Shown here: in pieces, positions 1 through 8,444 of the stretch | Layout of the letters: every line of letters starts with the position of its first letter | Numbering within the stretch: the stretch's first letter is position 1 | NCBI RefSeq assembly: GCF_017309385.1 | Contig: NZ_JAFJMJ010000004.1 | Span: 496,001-560,000 of the forward strand | Direction of reading: 5' to 3' | DNA length: 64,000 nucleotides | From: Amycolatopsis sp. 195334CR | GTDB lineage: Bacteria; Actinomycetota; Actinomycetes; Mycobacteriales; Pseudonocardiaceae | Made by a program: the position numbers and the translations under genes | The notes under the pieces: generated by a model | The model's database searches: none | What the model was told of the DNA's origin: nothing | What the model saw: only the letters and a program-made list of their open reading frames with translations

Positions 1-1
1 C

Positions 2-1201
2 ACCGAGGCGGCGGTGCGCCGGGACCTGCGGATCCTGCTGCGTGCCGCGGCCGGGGCGGACATCCCGCTGATCGTCGGGTCCTGCGGCACGAGCGGTACC
101 GACGCGGGGGTCGACTGGATCGCCGGGATCGTCCGTTCCGTGCAGGCGGAGGAGGGACTTTCACTGCCGGTGGCCAGGATCTACAGCTCGCAGAACGCCG
201 CGGAGCTGAAGGAGGCCCTGCACGCGGGACGCGTTCACCCGTTGCCGCCGCTGGGGGAGATCGGCGCGGAGGTGTTCGAGAGCTGCACGAACATCGTCGG
301 CATGATGGGGCACGAACCCATCGTTTCGGCGCTGGAGGCCGGGGCGCGGGTGGTGCTGTGCGGCCGGGCGACCGATACCGCGGTCGCCGCCGCGTACCCA
401 CTGCTGCGCGGTCTGCCGCCGGGACCGGTGTGGCATGCCGCGAAGATCGTCGAATGCGGTGGGCAGTGCACCACGAACCCGGCCGCCGGGGGAGTGCTGG
501 CGACCATCGACGCGACCGGGTTCACCATCGAACCGCTCGACCCCGCGGCCGCGTGCACGCCGATTTCGGTTGCGGCGCACATGCTTTACGAGACGGTCGA
601 CCCGTACCTGATGCGGGAGCCGTCGGGCACCATCGACGTCCGCGACGCGACCTACACCGCGCTCGACGACCGGCGGGTCCGTGTCGAGGGTTCGCGGTTC
701 CTGCTCGCCGAACAGCACACCGTGAAGCTCGAAGGGGCGCGGGTGACGGGGTACGAGACGATGTCGTTCTCGGCGATCCGCGACCCGGGAATCCTCGCGG
801 AGATCGACTCGTGGGCGGAGTTCCTCCGCGAGATGATCGTTGCGCGGGTGTCGCAGACGCTGGGGCTGGAGGCCGGTGAGTACGCCTTCGACATCCGTTT
901 GTACGGGCACCGCGGCGTGCTCGGTGACCTCGAACCGGAGAGCGGGCCGCCGCGCGAGGTCGGGGTCATGCTGCTGGTGAGCGCGCCGGACCAGGCGACT
1001 GCCACGGCGGTGGCGAAGGTCGCGAACCCGCTGATGCTGCACCTGCCCACGCGGGGAATGGCGTACCTGCCGAGCTTCGCGTTCGCGTCGTCCCCGGCGG
1101 AGGTCGAACGGGGCGCCGCGTACGAGTTCGTCCTCAACCACGTCGTCGACACCGCGCCGACGGCGATGTTCCGCATCGAGCACGGAGACCACCATGCCTG
1201 A
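2..1201 (+). CDS. AtuA-like protein (DUF1446), 5' truncated by window edge
   Basis: About 400 residues are visible and the frame is open to base 2, so the true start lies upstream; family members are usually about 450 residues. The sequence resembles the acyclic terpene utilization AtuA/DUF1446 family: an N-terminal Gly-rich segment (IVGSCGTSGTDAG), VLCGRATDTA near residue 120, VECGGQCTTNP near residue 150, and the late block FDIRLYGHRGVLGDLE. The family is linked to catabolism of branched or terpenoid acids and hydroxy acids, but its reaction is poorly defined. The stop overlaps the start of the next gene by 8 bp, the usual AtuA-DUF4387 pairing, so the two probably act together. The GTG at base 14 is an in-frame codon, not a convincing start. 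Confidence 0.8.
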   Translation, partial: TEAAVRRDLRILLRAAAGADIPLIVGSCGTSGTDAGVDWIAGIVRSVQAEEGLSLPVARIYSSQNAAELKEALHAGRVHPLPPLGEIGAEVFESCTNIVGMMGHEPIVSALEAGARVVLCGRATDTAVAAAYPLLRGLPPGPVWHAAKIVECGGQCTTNPAAGGVLATIDATGFTIEPLDPAAACTPISVAAHMLYETVDPYLMREPSGTIDVRDATYTALDDRRVRVEGSRFLLAEQHTVKLEGARVTGYETMSFSAIRDPGILAEIDSWAEFLREMIVARVSQTLGLEAGEYAFDIRLYGHRGVLGDLEPESGPPREVGVMLLVSAPDQATATAVAKVANPLMLHLPTRGMAYLPSFAFASSPAEVERGAAYEFVLNHVVDTAPTAMFRIEHGDHHA

Positions 1202-1505
1202 GACGATCGGCGACCTCGCGCACGAGGTCCGGTCCAAGAACGCCGGGCCGTTCTGGATCACCATGGAGCTGTTCCTGCGTGACGCCGCGGGGTATGCGGT
1301 GGTCGCGGATCCCGGGTTCCTGAACGAATCGGTGGTTGCCTCGTTGTACGGAGTGGACGCTTCGACGGTCCGGTTGTTCCTGGTGCCTTCGTTGAACGTG
1401 GTGAAGATTTCGTTCCCGCGGCCGGTTCCGCAGGGTTCACTGCACGACCGGGACATGCACGCGGGGCAGCATCATGTCCCGCTGGCCCTGCTTCCGCTGC
1501 GGTGA
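1194..1505 (+). CDS. DUF4387 family protein
   Basis: A 103-residue protein beginning MPETIGDLAHEVRSKNAGPFW, matching the DUF4387 family in size and in its conserved SKNAGPFW-type opening and SFPRP segment. DUF4387 proteins are almost always found next to, or fused with, AtuA/DUF1446 proteins, as here (8-bp overlap upstream, 4-bp GTGA overlap downstream). It has no signal peptide or membrane segment, so it is probably a cytoplasmic small subunit of the AtuA-type enzyme. The precise reaction is unknown. Family assignment is fairly sure; function is not. Confidence 0.75.
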   Translation: MPETIGDLAHEVRSKNAGPFWITMELFLRDAAGYAVVADPGFLNESVVASLYGVDASTVRLFLVPSLNVVKISFPRPVPQGSLHDRDMHAGQHHVPLALLPLR

Positions 1506-2134
1506 AGGGTTTCGACACGCCGGCGCTGAGCAACGCCCTCCGCCGAGGCGGGTTCGACCAGGCGTACACCGACGGTTCCCTGGCCCGGATCACGGGCGGC
1601 GCGCTGTACGGAGCCGCCGTCACCGCCACGATGCGGGCGCGGGAGCCGGGGGAGGACGCGGTGCCGGTGGCACTTCTGCACCAGGCGGTGCTGGCGGTCG
1701 AAGGTCCGGTGGTGGTCGTGGTCCAGGACCTGGACGAGGTGCCCGGGGCGGGGGCGTTCCTTGGCGAGGTCAACGGCACACTGCTGGACGTGCTGGGCGT
1801 TTCCGGGTTCGTCACGAATGGCCGGGTACGGGACGAGCCGGAGTTGCGGGGCATGGGCTTCGCGGTGCACGCGGCGGGTTTGTGCGTCGCGCGGGCGCAT
1901 ATGCGGTTGACCGCGGTGGGGGTTCCGGTGCGCGTGGGCGGGCTTTCCGTGGCGCCAGGGGATTTGCTGCACGGGGATCAGCACGGCGTCCTGCGAATTC
2001 CGCGCGAGGCCGCCTCCGCACTGCCGGAGCTGGTCGAGGAGATCCGGCAGGAGGAGCAGGCGATCGTGTCGTGGGCGCGTTCCCCGGACTTCACTCCGGC
2101 GGGCTTGCTGGAGTTGAAAAGGGTCCGCCACTAG
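1502..2134 (+). CDS. RraA-like / HMG-CHA aldolase family protein
   Basis: A 210-residue protein starting at a GTG that overlaps the upstream stop by 4 bp. It has RraA-like hallmarks: TNGRVRDEPELRGMGFAVHA (equivalent of the family tDGavRD motif, with the Arg-Asp pair) near residues 100-120, and GDLLHGDQHGVLRIP (GD...D..GV..vP) near 160-175. Family members include class II pyruvate aldolases such as 4-hydroxy-4-methyl-2-oxoglutarate aldolase, oxaloacetate decarboxylases and the RNase E inhibitor RraA. Next to AtuA/DUF4387 a metabolic role (aldol cleavage of a hydroxy-oxo acid, or a decarboxylase) is more likely than RNase control. Its TAG stop shares the palindrome CTAG at 2131-2134 with the convergent IclR gene. 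Confidence 0.75.
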   Translation: MKGFDTPALSNALRRGGFDQAYTDGSLARITGGALYGAAVTATMRAREPGEDAVPVALLHQAVLAVEGPVVVVVQDLDEVPGAGAFLGEVNGTLLDVLGVSGFVTNGRVRDEPELRGMGFAVHAAGLCVARAHMRLTAVGVPVRVGGLSVAPGDLLHGDQHGVLRIPREAASALPELVEEIRQEEQAIVSWARSPDFTPAGLLELKRVRH

Positions 2135-2808
2135 TGGAGCTGGTCCCCCAGGTGGCGGGCGGCGGTGACGACCAGCTTCCCCAGTTCTTCCGGGTCGGGG
2201 GCGTCGAAAAGTGAGAGGCCGATGCTGGTGTCCTGCCTGCCGGTCGGGACCACGGCGGAAATGCCCGTGATACCCGGCGCTATTTCCCCGCTCGACACGG
2301 CATAACCGCGCTCGCGCGCCATCGTGACGGCTGCGCGTTCACCCTCCCGCGCGGGGCCGGCGGCCAGCAGGGCCAGGCCGGCCGAACCGCGGTCGATGGG
2401 GTCCAGCTGGCCCGTGCGGAACGAGACGTGCATCCGCGCCCGCCGCGGTTCGACGATCATCAGCATCCGCACCTGGTCCGGGCCCTCCCGCACGACCAGG
2501 TGCGCCGACGCCTGCGTGGTCTCGGTCAGTTCCTCCAGCACCGGGCGCGCCAGCGTGCGCAGGTCCTGCTCGACCGGCTCGGCCAGCCGCACCAGTCCCG
2601 CGCCCAGCGTGATCCGCTTGAACCGGTCCCGGCGGCAGAGGTGGTGCGCTTCCAGTGTCCGCACCAGGCGGTGCGCCACCGTCCGGTGCACGCCGATGCC
2701 TTCGGCGATCTCGGTGAGGGTCAGCCCACCGGGCTGGGACACCAGCAGCTCCAGCACTTCGAGTCCGTTGTGGAGCGTCTTCGACGTGGCTGAACTCGAT
2801 TCGGGCAC
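2131..2808 (-). CDS. IclR family transcriptional regulator
   Basis: A 225-residue regulator with a GTG start and a good AAGGGAG ribosome-binding site. The N-terminal winged helix (about residues 10-70; LTEIAEGIGVHRTVAHRLVR) is followed by an IclR effector domain (about 80-220; GSAGLALLAAG and the C-terminal SIGLSLFDAPD stretch). IclR proteins usually sense small aromatic or carboxylic catabolites and control adjacent operons. This gene lies between the AtuA operon (tail to tail) and the NTF2/SDR operon (divergent), and two nested dyads occupy the divergent promoter, so it probably controls the 2912-9565 operon and itself. Repressor versus activator cannot be told from sequence. Confidence 0.9.
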   Translation of the reverse strand: MPESSSATSKTLHNGLEVLELLVSQPGGLTLTEIAEGIGVHRTVAHRLVRTLEAHHLCRRDRFKRITLGAGLVRLAEPVEQDLRTLARPVLEELTETTQASAHLVVREGPDQVRMLMIVEPRRARMHVSFRTGQLDPIDRGSAGLALLAAGPAREGERAAVTMARERGYAVSSGEIAPGITGISAVVPTGRQDTSIGLSLFDAPDPEELGKLVVTAARHLGDQLH

Positions 2809-2846
2809 AGCACTCCCTTGACGACCGGCCGGGGGCGGCTTACGGT

Positions 2847-2886
2847 TGCGAAATATCGCACGCTGCGTGCGAATATAGCACGCAGC
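2847..2886. promoter_or_regulatory. Operator-like dyads in the IclR/NTF2 divergent promoter
   Basis: Two adjacent inverted repeats fill the 103-bp divergent promoter: TGCGA-N4-TCGCA at 2847-2860, and GCTGCGTGC-N7-GCACGCAGC at 2862-2886. The same DNA also reads as a 12-bp direct repeat (AATATCGCACGC at 2852-2863, AATATAGCACGC at 2872-2883) with one mismatch and a 20-bp phase, about two helical turns. The first dyad resembles half-sites described for IclR-type regulators such as PcaU/PobR (GTTCGATAATCGCAC). It probably binds the IclR protein encoded to the left. Confidence 0.6.
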
Positions 2887-2911
2887 AGCGCCGGGAACAA
2901 CGGAGGTTCCG

Positions 2912-3307
2912 ATGGAAGTGCCGCCTCACGAGGTGGTGGCCGTGCACCAGCTCTACGCCGCCCAGAGCCACGCCATCGACGAAGGGCGGGCGGCGGACTG
3001 GGCGGCGACCTTCACCCCGGACGGCGAGTTCCGCTCGCCGAGCTACCCCGAACCCGCGATCGGCACCCGCGAACTCGTCGCCTTCGCCGAGCGCTTCCAC
3101 GCCGGGTGCGTCGAGTCGGGCGAGATGCTGCGGCATGTCGTCAGCACCATCGAGGTCCGCCCCGGCGACCACCCCGGCACCTTGCGCGTGCGCGCCTACC
3201 TGCAGATCGCCGGACCGTCACGCCTGCACCGGCTGACCGTGCTCGCCGACGAACTGGCCCGCGCGGGCGACGGTTGGCTCGTCCGGCTGCGCACCGTGCG
3301 GCGCTGA
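2912..3307 (+). CDS. SnoaL/NTF2-like fold protein
   Basis: A 131-residue protein with a GGAGG site 6 bp before its ATG. The pattern VVAVHQLYAAQSHAIDEGRAADWAATFTPDGEFR is typical of small NTF2/SnoaL-like proteins (helix, then W..tFt.DGeF), a fold shared with hydroxylating dioxygenase beta subunits, ketosteroid isomerase and dehydratases. It is the first gene of the operon regulated from the IclR region; the next start is 30 bp away. Beside two SDRs and an FAD_binding_2 oxidoreductase, it may be an isomerase or dehydratase for a cyclic substrate. No catalytic residues can be assigned. Confidence 0.7.
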   Translation: MEVPPHEVVAVHQLYAAQSHAIDEGRAADWAATFTPDGEFRSPSYPEPAIGTRELVAFAERFHAGCVESGEMLRHVVSTIEVRPGDHPGTLRVRAYLQIAGPSRLHRLTVLADELARAGDGWLVRLRTVRR

Positions 3308-3337
3308 ACCCCTCACCAGAACAAGGAGAACATCTCG

Positions 3338-4162
3338 ATGACGCCAACCGGCCCCGGACGGGTCCTGCACCAGCCGGTCACCGCGCTGTACCCGGAGTTC
3401 CCCGGCAAGGTCGCGGTGATCACCGGCGCGGCCAGGGGCATGGGCGCCCGCTTCACCGCCGGGCTGCTCGCCCGCGGGGTCGACGTGCTCGGCGGTGACC
3501 TCGACGGCGAGGCGATGGAGGCCACCGCCGCCGAGCTGAACGCCGCCGCACCGGCCGAAGCACTGGAAGTCAAGCCCGGCCGCGTGGTCCCGGCGACGCT
3601 CGACGTCACCAAGGCCGAGGACCACGCCGCCCTCGCCCAGCGCGCGATCGACGAGTTCGGCCGCATCGACTTCTGGGTCAACAACGCGGGCATCTTCCCG
3701 TTCGCCGAGGTCCCCGACATCACCCCGGAGCAGATCCGCGCCACGCTCGCGGTCAACGTCGAGGGCGTGCTGTTCGGCGCCCAGGCCGCGGCGGCGCACA
3801 TGCACCCCGGCAGCGCGATCGTCAACATGTCCTCGGTGTCCGCCGTGCGCGTGCGCCGGGGCCGCGGTGCCTACTGCTCGTCCAAGGCCGCCGTCGCGCA
3901 CCTGACCGAATCCCTCGCGGTCGAACTCGGTGACCAGGGCATCCGCGTCAACGCCATCGCACCCGGCTACATCGACACCGAGATGACCCGCTGGATCCAG
4001 GACGACGCGCCCGCGCTGGCGAAGGCGCTCGACGCGGTCCCGCTGCACCGCATCGGCTCACCCGAAGAGGTCGTCGGCGTGCTGCTGTTCCTGCTGTCGG
4101 ACAGCGCCCGCTACGTGACCGGCCACAGCCTGGCCGTGGACGGCGGATCCCGGCATGTCTGA
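3338..4162 (+). CDS. SDR family NAD(P)-dependent oxidoreductase
   Basis: A 274-residue classical short-chain dehydrogenase, started by AAGGAG 8 bp before ATG. It shows the nucleotide-binding TGAARGMGA (about residues 30-38), NNAG (about 113), catalytic Ser in NMSSVSA, the YCSSK Tyr/Lys pair, and a C-terminal TGHSLAVDGG. A 20-residue N-terminal extension precedes the Rossmann fold. It probably oxidises a secondary alcohol of the pathway substrate. Its stop overlaps the next SDR start by 8 bp, suggesting coupled translation of two successive dehydrogenases. Confidence 0.88.
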   Translation: MTPTGPGRVLHQPVTALYPEFPGKVAVITGAARGMGARFTAGLLARGVDVLGGDLDGEAMEATAAELNAAAPAEALEVKPGRVVPATLDVTKAEDHAALAQRAIDEFGRIDFWVNNAGIFPFAEVPDITPEQIRATLAVNVEGVLFGAQAAAAHMHPGSAIVNMSSVSAVRVRRGRGAYCSSKAAVAHLTESLAVELGDQGIRVNAIAPGYIDTEMTRWIQDDAPALAKALDAVPLHRIGSPEEVVGVLLFLLSDSARYVTGHSLAVDGGSRHV

Positions 4163-4949
4163 CCACCGCGAGGCGGTGTCCTATCCGGACGTCGTGCTGA
4201 TCACCGGCGCGGCGGGCGGCATGGGCGCGAACCACGCCCGCGCGCTCGGCGCCCGTGGCGTGCACGTCTGCCTGGCCGACGTCACCGACACCGCGCCGGT
4301 CGCCGCCGAGATCACCGCGAACGGCGGCACCGTCTCGGAGTTCAGCCTCGACGTGACCGATCCGGCGCAGTGGGAGGCCGTCGTCGAGCGGATCCGGGCC
4401 GAACTGGGCTCGCTCGGCGGGCTGGTCAACAACGCCGGCATCTCCCGGCGGCTCGAATTCCTCGACACCACGCCGGAAATCTGGGATCAGGTGCTGGCGA
4501 TCAACCTGTCCGGCCCGTTCCACGGCATGCGCGCGGCGGCACCGCTGCTGCGCGACTCCGGCGGTGGCTCGATCGTGAACATCTCCTCGATCTCGGGGCA
4601 GATCGGCTACTTCTCACCCGCCTACTCGTCGAGCAAGTGGGGCCTGACCGGACTGTCCAAATCGGCCGCGGGCAACTTCGCGAGCTGGGGTATCCGGGTC
4701 AATTCGGTGCACCCCGGACTGGTCGGGACCGCGTTGCTCGACGGTGCCGACGCGTTCGTCTCGGCCGCCGTGGCCAGCATTCCGGCCGGTCGCACGGCCA
4801 CCCCGGACGAGGTCACCGACACCGTGCTCTTCCTGCTCTCGGACCGGTCCACCTATCTGACCGGCAGTGAGGTCACTGTGGACGGTGGGCTGGTCTCCAA
4901 CGGGCTCTACCACCGCATCGTCGCCGAAGCCGGAGGTGATCTCGGATGA
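4155..4949 (+). CDS. SDR family NAD(P)-dependent oxidoreductase
   Basis: A second classical SDR, 264 residues, with TGAAGGMGA in the N-terminal Rossmann motif, NNAG, Ser in ISSISG, YSSSK and TGSEVTVDGG at the C-terminus. It starts inside the preceding SDR gene (8-bp overlap) and ends in a 4-bp ATGA overlap with the FAD enzyme, so it sits in the middle of a tightly packed operon. The two SDRs differ clearly in sequence and probably act on different hydroxyl groups or stereocentres. The substrate is unknown. Confidence 0.88.
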   Translation: MSDHREAVSYPDVVLITGAAGGMGANHARALGARGVHVCLADVTDTAPVAAEITANGGTVSEFSLDVTDPAQWEAVVERIRAELGSLGGLVNNAGISRRLEFLDTTPEIWDQVLAINLSGPFHGMRAAAPLLRDSGGGSIVNISSISGQIGYFSPAYSSSKWGLTGLSKSAAGNFASWGIRVNSVHPGLVGTALLDGADAFVSAAVASIPAGRTATPDEVTDTVLFLLSDRSTYLTGSEVTVDGGLVSNGLYHRIVAEAGGDLG

Positions 4950-6358
4950 CGGACACGGTCGACACCGTGGTGATCGGCGGTGGGGGTGCGGGACTGGCCG
5001 CGGCCGCGTCCGCCGCCGAACGGGGAGCTTCGGTGCTGCTCTTCGAATCGGAACGTGAACTCGGCGGGTCGACCCAGCTGTCGGCGGGCATGTTCACCGC
5101 GGCGGGCACCAGCGTGCAGGCCGGGCTGGGCGTGACCGACTCCGCCGAGAAGTTCTTCCAGCACTACCAGGACCTCAACCAGTGGCAGCTCAAACCCGGT
5201 CTGGTGCGTGCCTTCTGCGAACAGGCCGGGCCGGCGGTCGAATGGCTCATCGGGCTCGGCGTCGAGATCCCCGCGCGGGTCTCCCACGACGCGCACACGC
5301 CCGGCCTGACCAGGGCCGGGGTGGAGGACGTCTGGCGCGGGCACGTGCCGAAGGACCAGGGGTACGGCCTGGTCCAGGTGCTGGCCGGGGCGTGCCGGAA
5401 GTCCGGTGTGGACATCGTGCCGAACACCCGCGTCGAACGGCTGCTGGTCGAAGACGGCCGGGTCACCGGGGTGGTCGCGGACGGCATCGAGGTGCGGGCG
5501 GGCGCGGTGGTGGTCGCCAGCGGCGGCTTCGCGCGGAACCCGGAACTGCTGGAGCGGTACTACCCGGCCGCGACGGCCGCCGGTGGTGACCTGTTCGTGG
5601 TCGCCGCGGAAGGTTCACGCGGTGACCACTTCGGCTTCGGCGCCCAGGTCGGTTCGGCGATCGCGGGCGACGGCTGGGGGTTGCTGCTGCCCACGGTGTA
5701 CTTCCAGCGGCTGCACCACTGGCAGTCCGGCTTCCCGCCGGTGTCGCGGGTCCTGGTGAACCGCCACGGCCGCCGCTTCATGGACGAAGACGCCTCCTAC
5801 GCGGTCTCCAGCGGGACCATCGACGCCCAAAAAGGTCCGGTGTGGACTGTCTTCGACGAGCGCGCCCGGATCGGGTTGCCCAGTGGTTACGCGCACTGGG
5901 ACGCCGCGCACGTGCACGCCGAGGCCGACGCCGGCCGCACCTTGCGCGCCGCGAGCGTCGAGGAGCTGGCCGGGAAGATGGGCGTGCCCGCCGCCGCGCT
6001 GCGGGCCACGCTCGACCGCTGGAACGCCGGATTGCCCGCCGGACAGGAGGATTCCGAGTTCCTGCGGCACCGCTCGCTGGCCGCGAAGGGCGTCACGCGG
6101 CCGCTGGAGCCGATCGGCCAGGCGCCGTTCTACGCCGCCCGGACCCTGCCCGCGGAGCTCGTCTGCACCCACGCCGGACTGGAGATCGACGCCGGTGCCG
6201 CCGTGCTCGACGAGCGGGGGGACCGGGTGCCGGGCCTCTACGCCGCGGGCGAGGCGGGCGCCGGGGTGCTCGGGAACCGGTACGTGGGCGGGGGGAACGC
6301 GGTCGCCAACGCCATCACGTTCGGCCGGATCGCGGGTCGTGCCGCGGCCGCCGGTTGA
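4946..6358 (+). CDS. FAD-dependent oxidoreductase (FAD_binding_2, fumarate reductase/KstD-like)
   Basis: A 470-residue flavoprotein. The N-terminal dinucleotide motif VVIGGGGAGLAAAASAAERG is followed by a Glu in the FESERELGGST ribose-binding block, and the C-terminal FAD-binding segment reads GNRYVGGGNAVANAITFGR. This architecture fits the FAD_binding_2 family: fumarate reductase-type enzymes, 3-oxosteroid delta-1-dehydrogenases and related alpha,beta-desaturases. There is no signal peptide or haem motif, so it is probably cytoplasmic. Next to two SDRs and an FAH-family hydrolase it could introduce or reduce a double bond alpha,beta to a ketone made by the SDRs. A 29-bp gap with its own ribosome-binding site separates it from the transporter. 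Confidence 0.85.
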   Translation: MTDTVDTVVIGGGGAGLAAAASAAERGASVLLFESERELGGSTQLSAGMFTAAGTSVQAGLGVTDSAEKFFQHYQDLNQWQLKPGLVRAFCEQAGPAVEWLIGLGVEIPARVSHDAHTPGLTRAGVEDVWRGHVPKDQGYGLVQVLAGACRKSGVDIVPNTRVERLLVEDGRVTGVVADGIEVRAGAVVVASGGFARNPELLERYYPAATAAGGDLFVVAAEGSRGDHFGFGAQVGSAIAGDGWGLLLPTVYFQRLHHWQSGFPPVSRVLVNRHGRRFMDEDASYAVSSGTIDAQKGPVWTVFDERARIGLPSGYAHWDAAHVHAEADAGRTLRAASVEELAGKMGVPAAALRATLDRWNAGLPAGQEDSEFLRHRSLAAKGVTRPLEPIGQAPFYAARTLPAELVCTHAGLEIDAGAAVLDERGDRVPGLYAAGEAGAGVLGNRYVGGGNAVANAITFGRIAGRAAAAG

Positions 6359-6387
6359 TTCTTTTTTACTCAACGTCGAGGAGAACC

Positions 6388-7683
6388 ATGTCCGTGATCC
6401 CAGCGGCCGACCCCGAGATCGGCAAGCGCACCATCCGCAAGGTGGCCGTGCGCGTGATGCCGATCGTCGGTCTGCTCTACATCTTCAACTACATGGACCG
6501 GGCCAACATCGGCTACGCCCAGCTGGGCATGTCCACCGAACTGGCCATCGACGCGGCCACCTTCGGCATCGCCTCGGCCATCTTCTTCCTGGCCTACGTG
6601 GTCTTCGAGATCCCGAGCAACATGATCATGAAGAAGGTGGGCGCCCGGCTGTGGTTGTCCCGGATCGCGGTCAGCTGGGGCATCGTCACCGTGCTGACCG
6701 GGTTCGTCGCGGACGTGACGCAGCTGCTGATCGCGCGGATCCTGCTCGGCATCGCCGAAGCCGGGCTGTTCCCCGGGCTGCTGCTGTACCTGACGCTGTG
6801 GTTCCGCGGGCGTGAGCGCGGGCGCGCGATCGCCACGCTGGCGCTGGCGCAGCCGATCGCGCTGGTGCTGGGCAGCCTCAGCGGTGGCTGGATCCTCGAC
6901 CACGTGCACTGGCTGGATCTCAGCAGCTGGCAGTGGGTGTTCATCCTGCAGGGCGCGCCCGCGGTGCTGATCGGCGTGCTCACGCTGTTGTACCTGCCGA
7001 ACCGGCCCGCCGACGCGCGGTTCCTGACCCGCGAGGAAAGCGGCTGGCTGCAGTCGGAGATCGACAAGGAGTACCAGCCGGAGCGGAAGGAGACCTTTCT
7101 CGGGCAGCTGCGCGCGGTCCGCAACGGCAAGGTCCTGCACCTGGCGGTGGCGAACCTGTTCATCGCCTGCGGTCTCTACGGGCTGACCTTCTTCCTGCCG
7201 TTGATCGTCAAGCAGCTCGACCCGTCGTACTCGTCGACCAACATCGGGCTGCTCGGCGCGGTGCCCTACGTGGTCGGGGCGATCGGCATGCTGGTGCTGG
7301 CGCGCAATTCCGACCGCACGGGGGAGCGCAAACTGCACGTGATCGCGCTGGTGCTGGTCGCGGCGATCGGTTTCCTCGGCGCGATCCTGTTCAAGACCAC
7401 GCCGGTGCTCTCGCTGATCAGCCTGTCGCTGGCGGCGGTCGGGGTGCTGGGCTACCTGGCGCCGTACTGGGCGATGGCGGCGAAGGTGCTGTCGAAGGAA
7501 CACACGGCCGTCGGGCTGGCCGGGATCAACTCGATCGCGGCGCTGGGCGGGTTCTTCGGGCCGTACGCCATCGGGCTGGCCGCGACCGAGACGGACGTGA
7601 CGGTCGGGCTGTACTTCCCGATCGGCTGCCTGGTGGTGGCGGCGATCATGCTCTCGTTCCTGCGGGTGCCGAGGGAATCGTGA
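6388..7683 (+). CDS. MFS transporter, ACS (anion:cation symporter) type
   Basis: A 431-residue membrane protein with about 12 hydrophobic segments. The opening VRVMPIVGLLYIFNYMDRAN is typical of ACS-family carboxylate transporters (tartrate, phthalate and hexuronate permeases), as are EIPSNMIMKKVGARLW and RILLGIAEAGLFPGLLLYL. The ATG at 6388 is chosen because GAGGAG lies just upstream; a longer in-frame extension to the left is only open frame inside the flavoprotein gene. Its place in the operon makes it the likely importer of the pathway substrate, probably an organic acid. The stop overlaps the next GTG by 4 bp. Confidence 0.9.
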   Translation: MSVIPAADPEIGKRTIRKVAVRVMPIVGLLYIFNYMDRANIGYAQLGMSTELAIDAATFGIASAIFFLAYVVFEIPSNMIMKKVGARLWLSRIAVSWGIVTVLTGFVADVTQLLIARILLGIAEAGLFPGLLLYLTLWFRGRERGRAIATLALAQPIALVLGSLSGGWILDHVHWLDLSSWQWVFILQGAPAVLIGVLTLLYLPNRPADARFLTREESGWLQSEIDKEYQPERKETFLGQLRAVRNGKVLHLAVANLFIACGLYGLTFFLPLIVKQLDPSYSSTNIGLLGAVPYVVGAIGMLVLARNSDRTGERKLHVIALVLVAAIGFLGAILFKTTPVLSLISLSLAAVGVLGYLAPYWAMAAKVLSKEHTAVGLAGINSIAALGGFFGPYAIGLAATETDVTVGLYFPIGCLVVAAIMLSFLRVPRES

Positions 7684-8444
7684 AGCTCACCGACGGACTT
7701 TTCGACGATGCCGCCGTTTTCCCACCGGGCTCGGCTTCGCTGCCGGACGCGGTGACCGACCACTTTGGACACCGGGCTTCGTGGTACGCCGACATGGTCG
7801 GACCACTGGTGCTGGCCGAGTCGATGCTGGATGAGCTGACGGTGCCGTTGCCGGTCTCGCTCACCTTTCCCGGCGGACCCGCGCGTGTGCCGGAGGCGCG
7901 GGAACGGGCCGCCGCGCGAGGGGTGCCGGTGGTGGCGTGGGAGATCACCGTGCCGGACGGAGTTCCTTCCGGGCTGGAAGGCGAGGTGTACGTGGAAATC
8001 CCGCGTGACGAACGCCGCCTTCCGGTGCTGGCCTCGCTTGCCGGGACCGGGTACCGGGCGAAGTTCCGGACGGGCGGGGTGACCGCGGACCTCCATCCGT
8101 CCGAAGCGGAACTCGCGTCCTCGGTGTGCGCGGCGGTCCGCGCCGGGGTGGCGTTCAAGGCGACCGCGGGTCTGCACCACGCGGTGCGCAACACCGATCC
8201 GGTGACCGGGTTCGAGCAGCACGGTTTCCTGAACCTGTTGCTGGCCACTGCTTCACGAGGTGAGGAAGAAGCCGAAGCCCTGCTGTCCGAACGGGACGCC
8301 GAGGTGGTGGTCGCGCGGATCCGCGAGCTGGGGCCGGAACGGATCGCCGCGGCCCGCTCGTGGTTCACCTCGTTCGGCACCTGCAGCATCCGCGAGCCAC
8401 TGGACGAACTGCTCGAACTAGGCCTATTGCAAGGAGAAGCATGA
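7680..8444 (+). CDS. Conserved hypothetical protein, partner of FAH-family hydrolase
   Basis: A 254-residue cytoplasmic protein whose GTG start overlaps the transporter stop and whose stop overlaps the next ATG, both by 4 bp. I do not recognise a named family. Features that look conserved are the opening LTDGLFDDAAVFPPGSA, a central GVAFKATAGLHHAVR with a Lys and paired His, and GFEQHGFLNLLLA. No Rossmann, P-loop or membrane motif is visible. The FKATAGLHHA stretch, with a Lys next to Thr/Gly, is reminiscent of a TIM-barrel lyase or aldolase strand, but that is only a guess. Obligate translational coupling to the hydrolase suggests a shared step. Confidence 0.75.
   Translation: MKLTDGLFDDAAVFPPGSASLPDAVTDHFGHRASWYADMVGPLVLAESMLDELTVPLPVSLTFPGGPARVPEARERAAARGVPVVAWEITVPDGVPSGLEGEVYVEIPRDERRLPVLASLAGTGYRAKFRTGGVTADLHPSEAELASSVCAAVRAGVAFKATAGLHHAVRNTDPVTGFEQHGFLNLLLATASRGEEEAEALLSERDAEVVVARIRELGPERIAAARSWFTSFGTCSIREPLDELLELGLLQGEA

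Noticed and set aside
5842..6387. N-terminal extension of the MFS transporter frame
   Set aside because: This part is antisense-like Arg-rich sequence within the flavoprotein gene; the real ATG at 6388 has a GAGGAG site and a typical ACS-family start.
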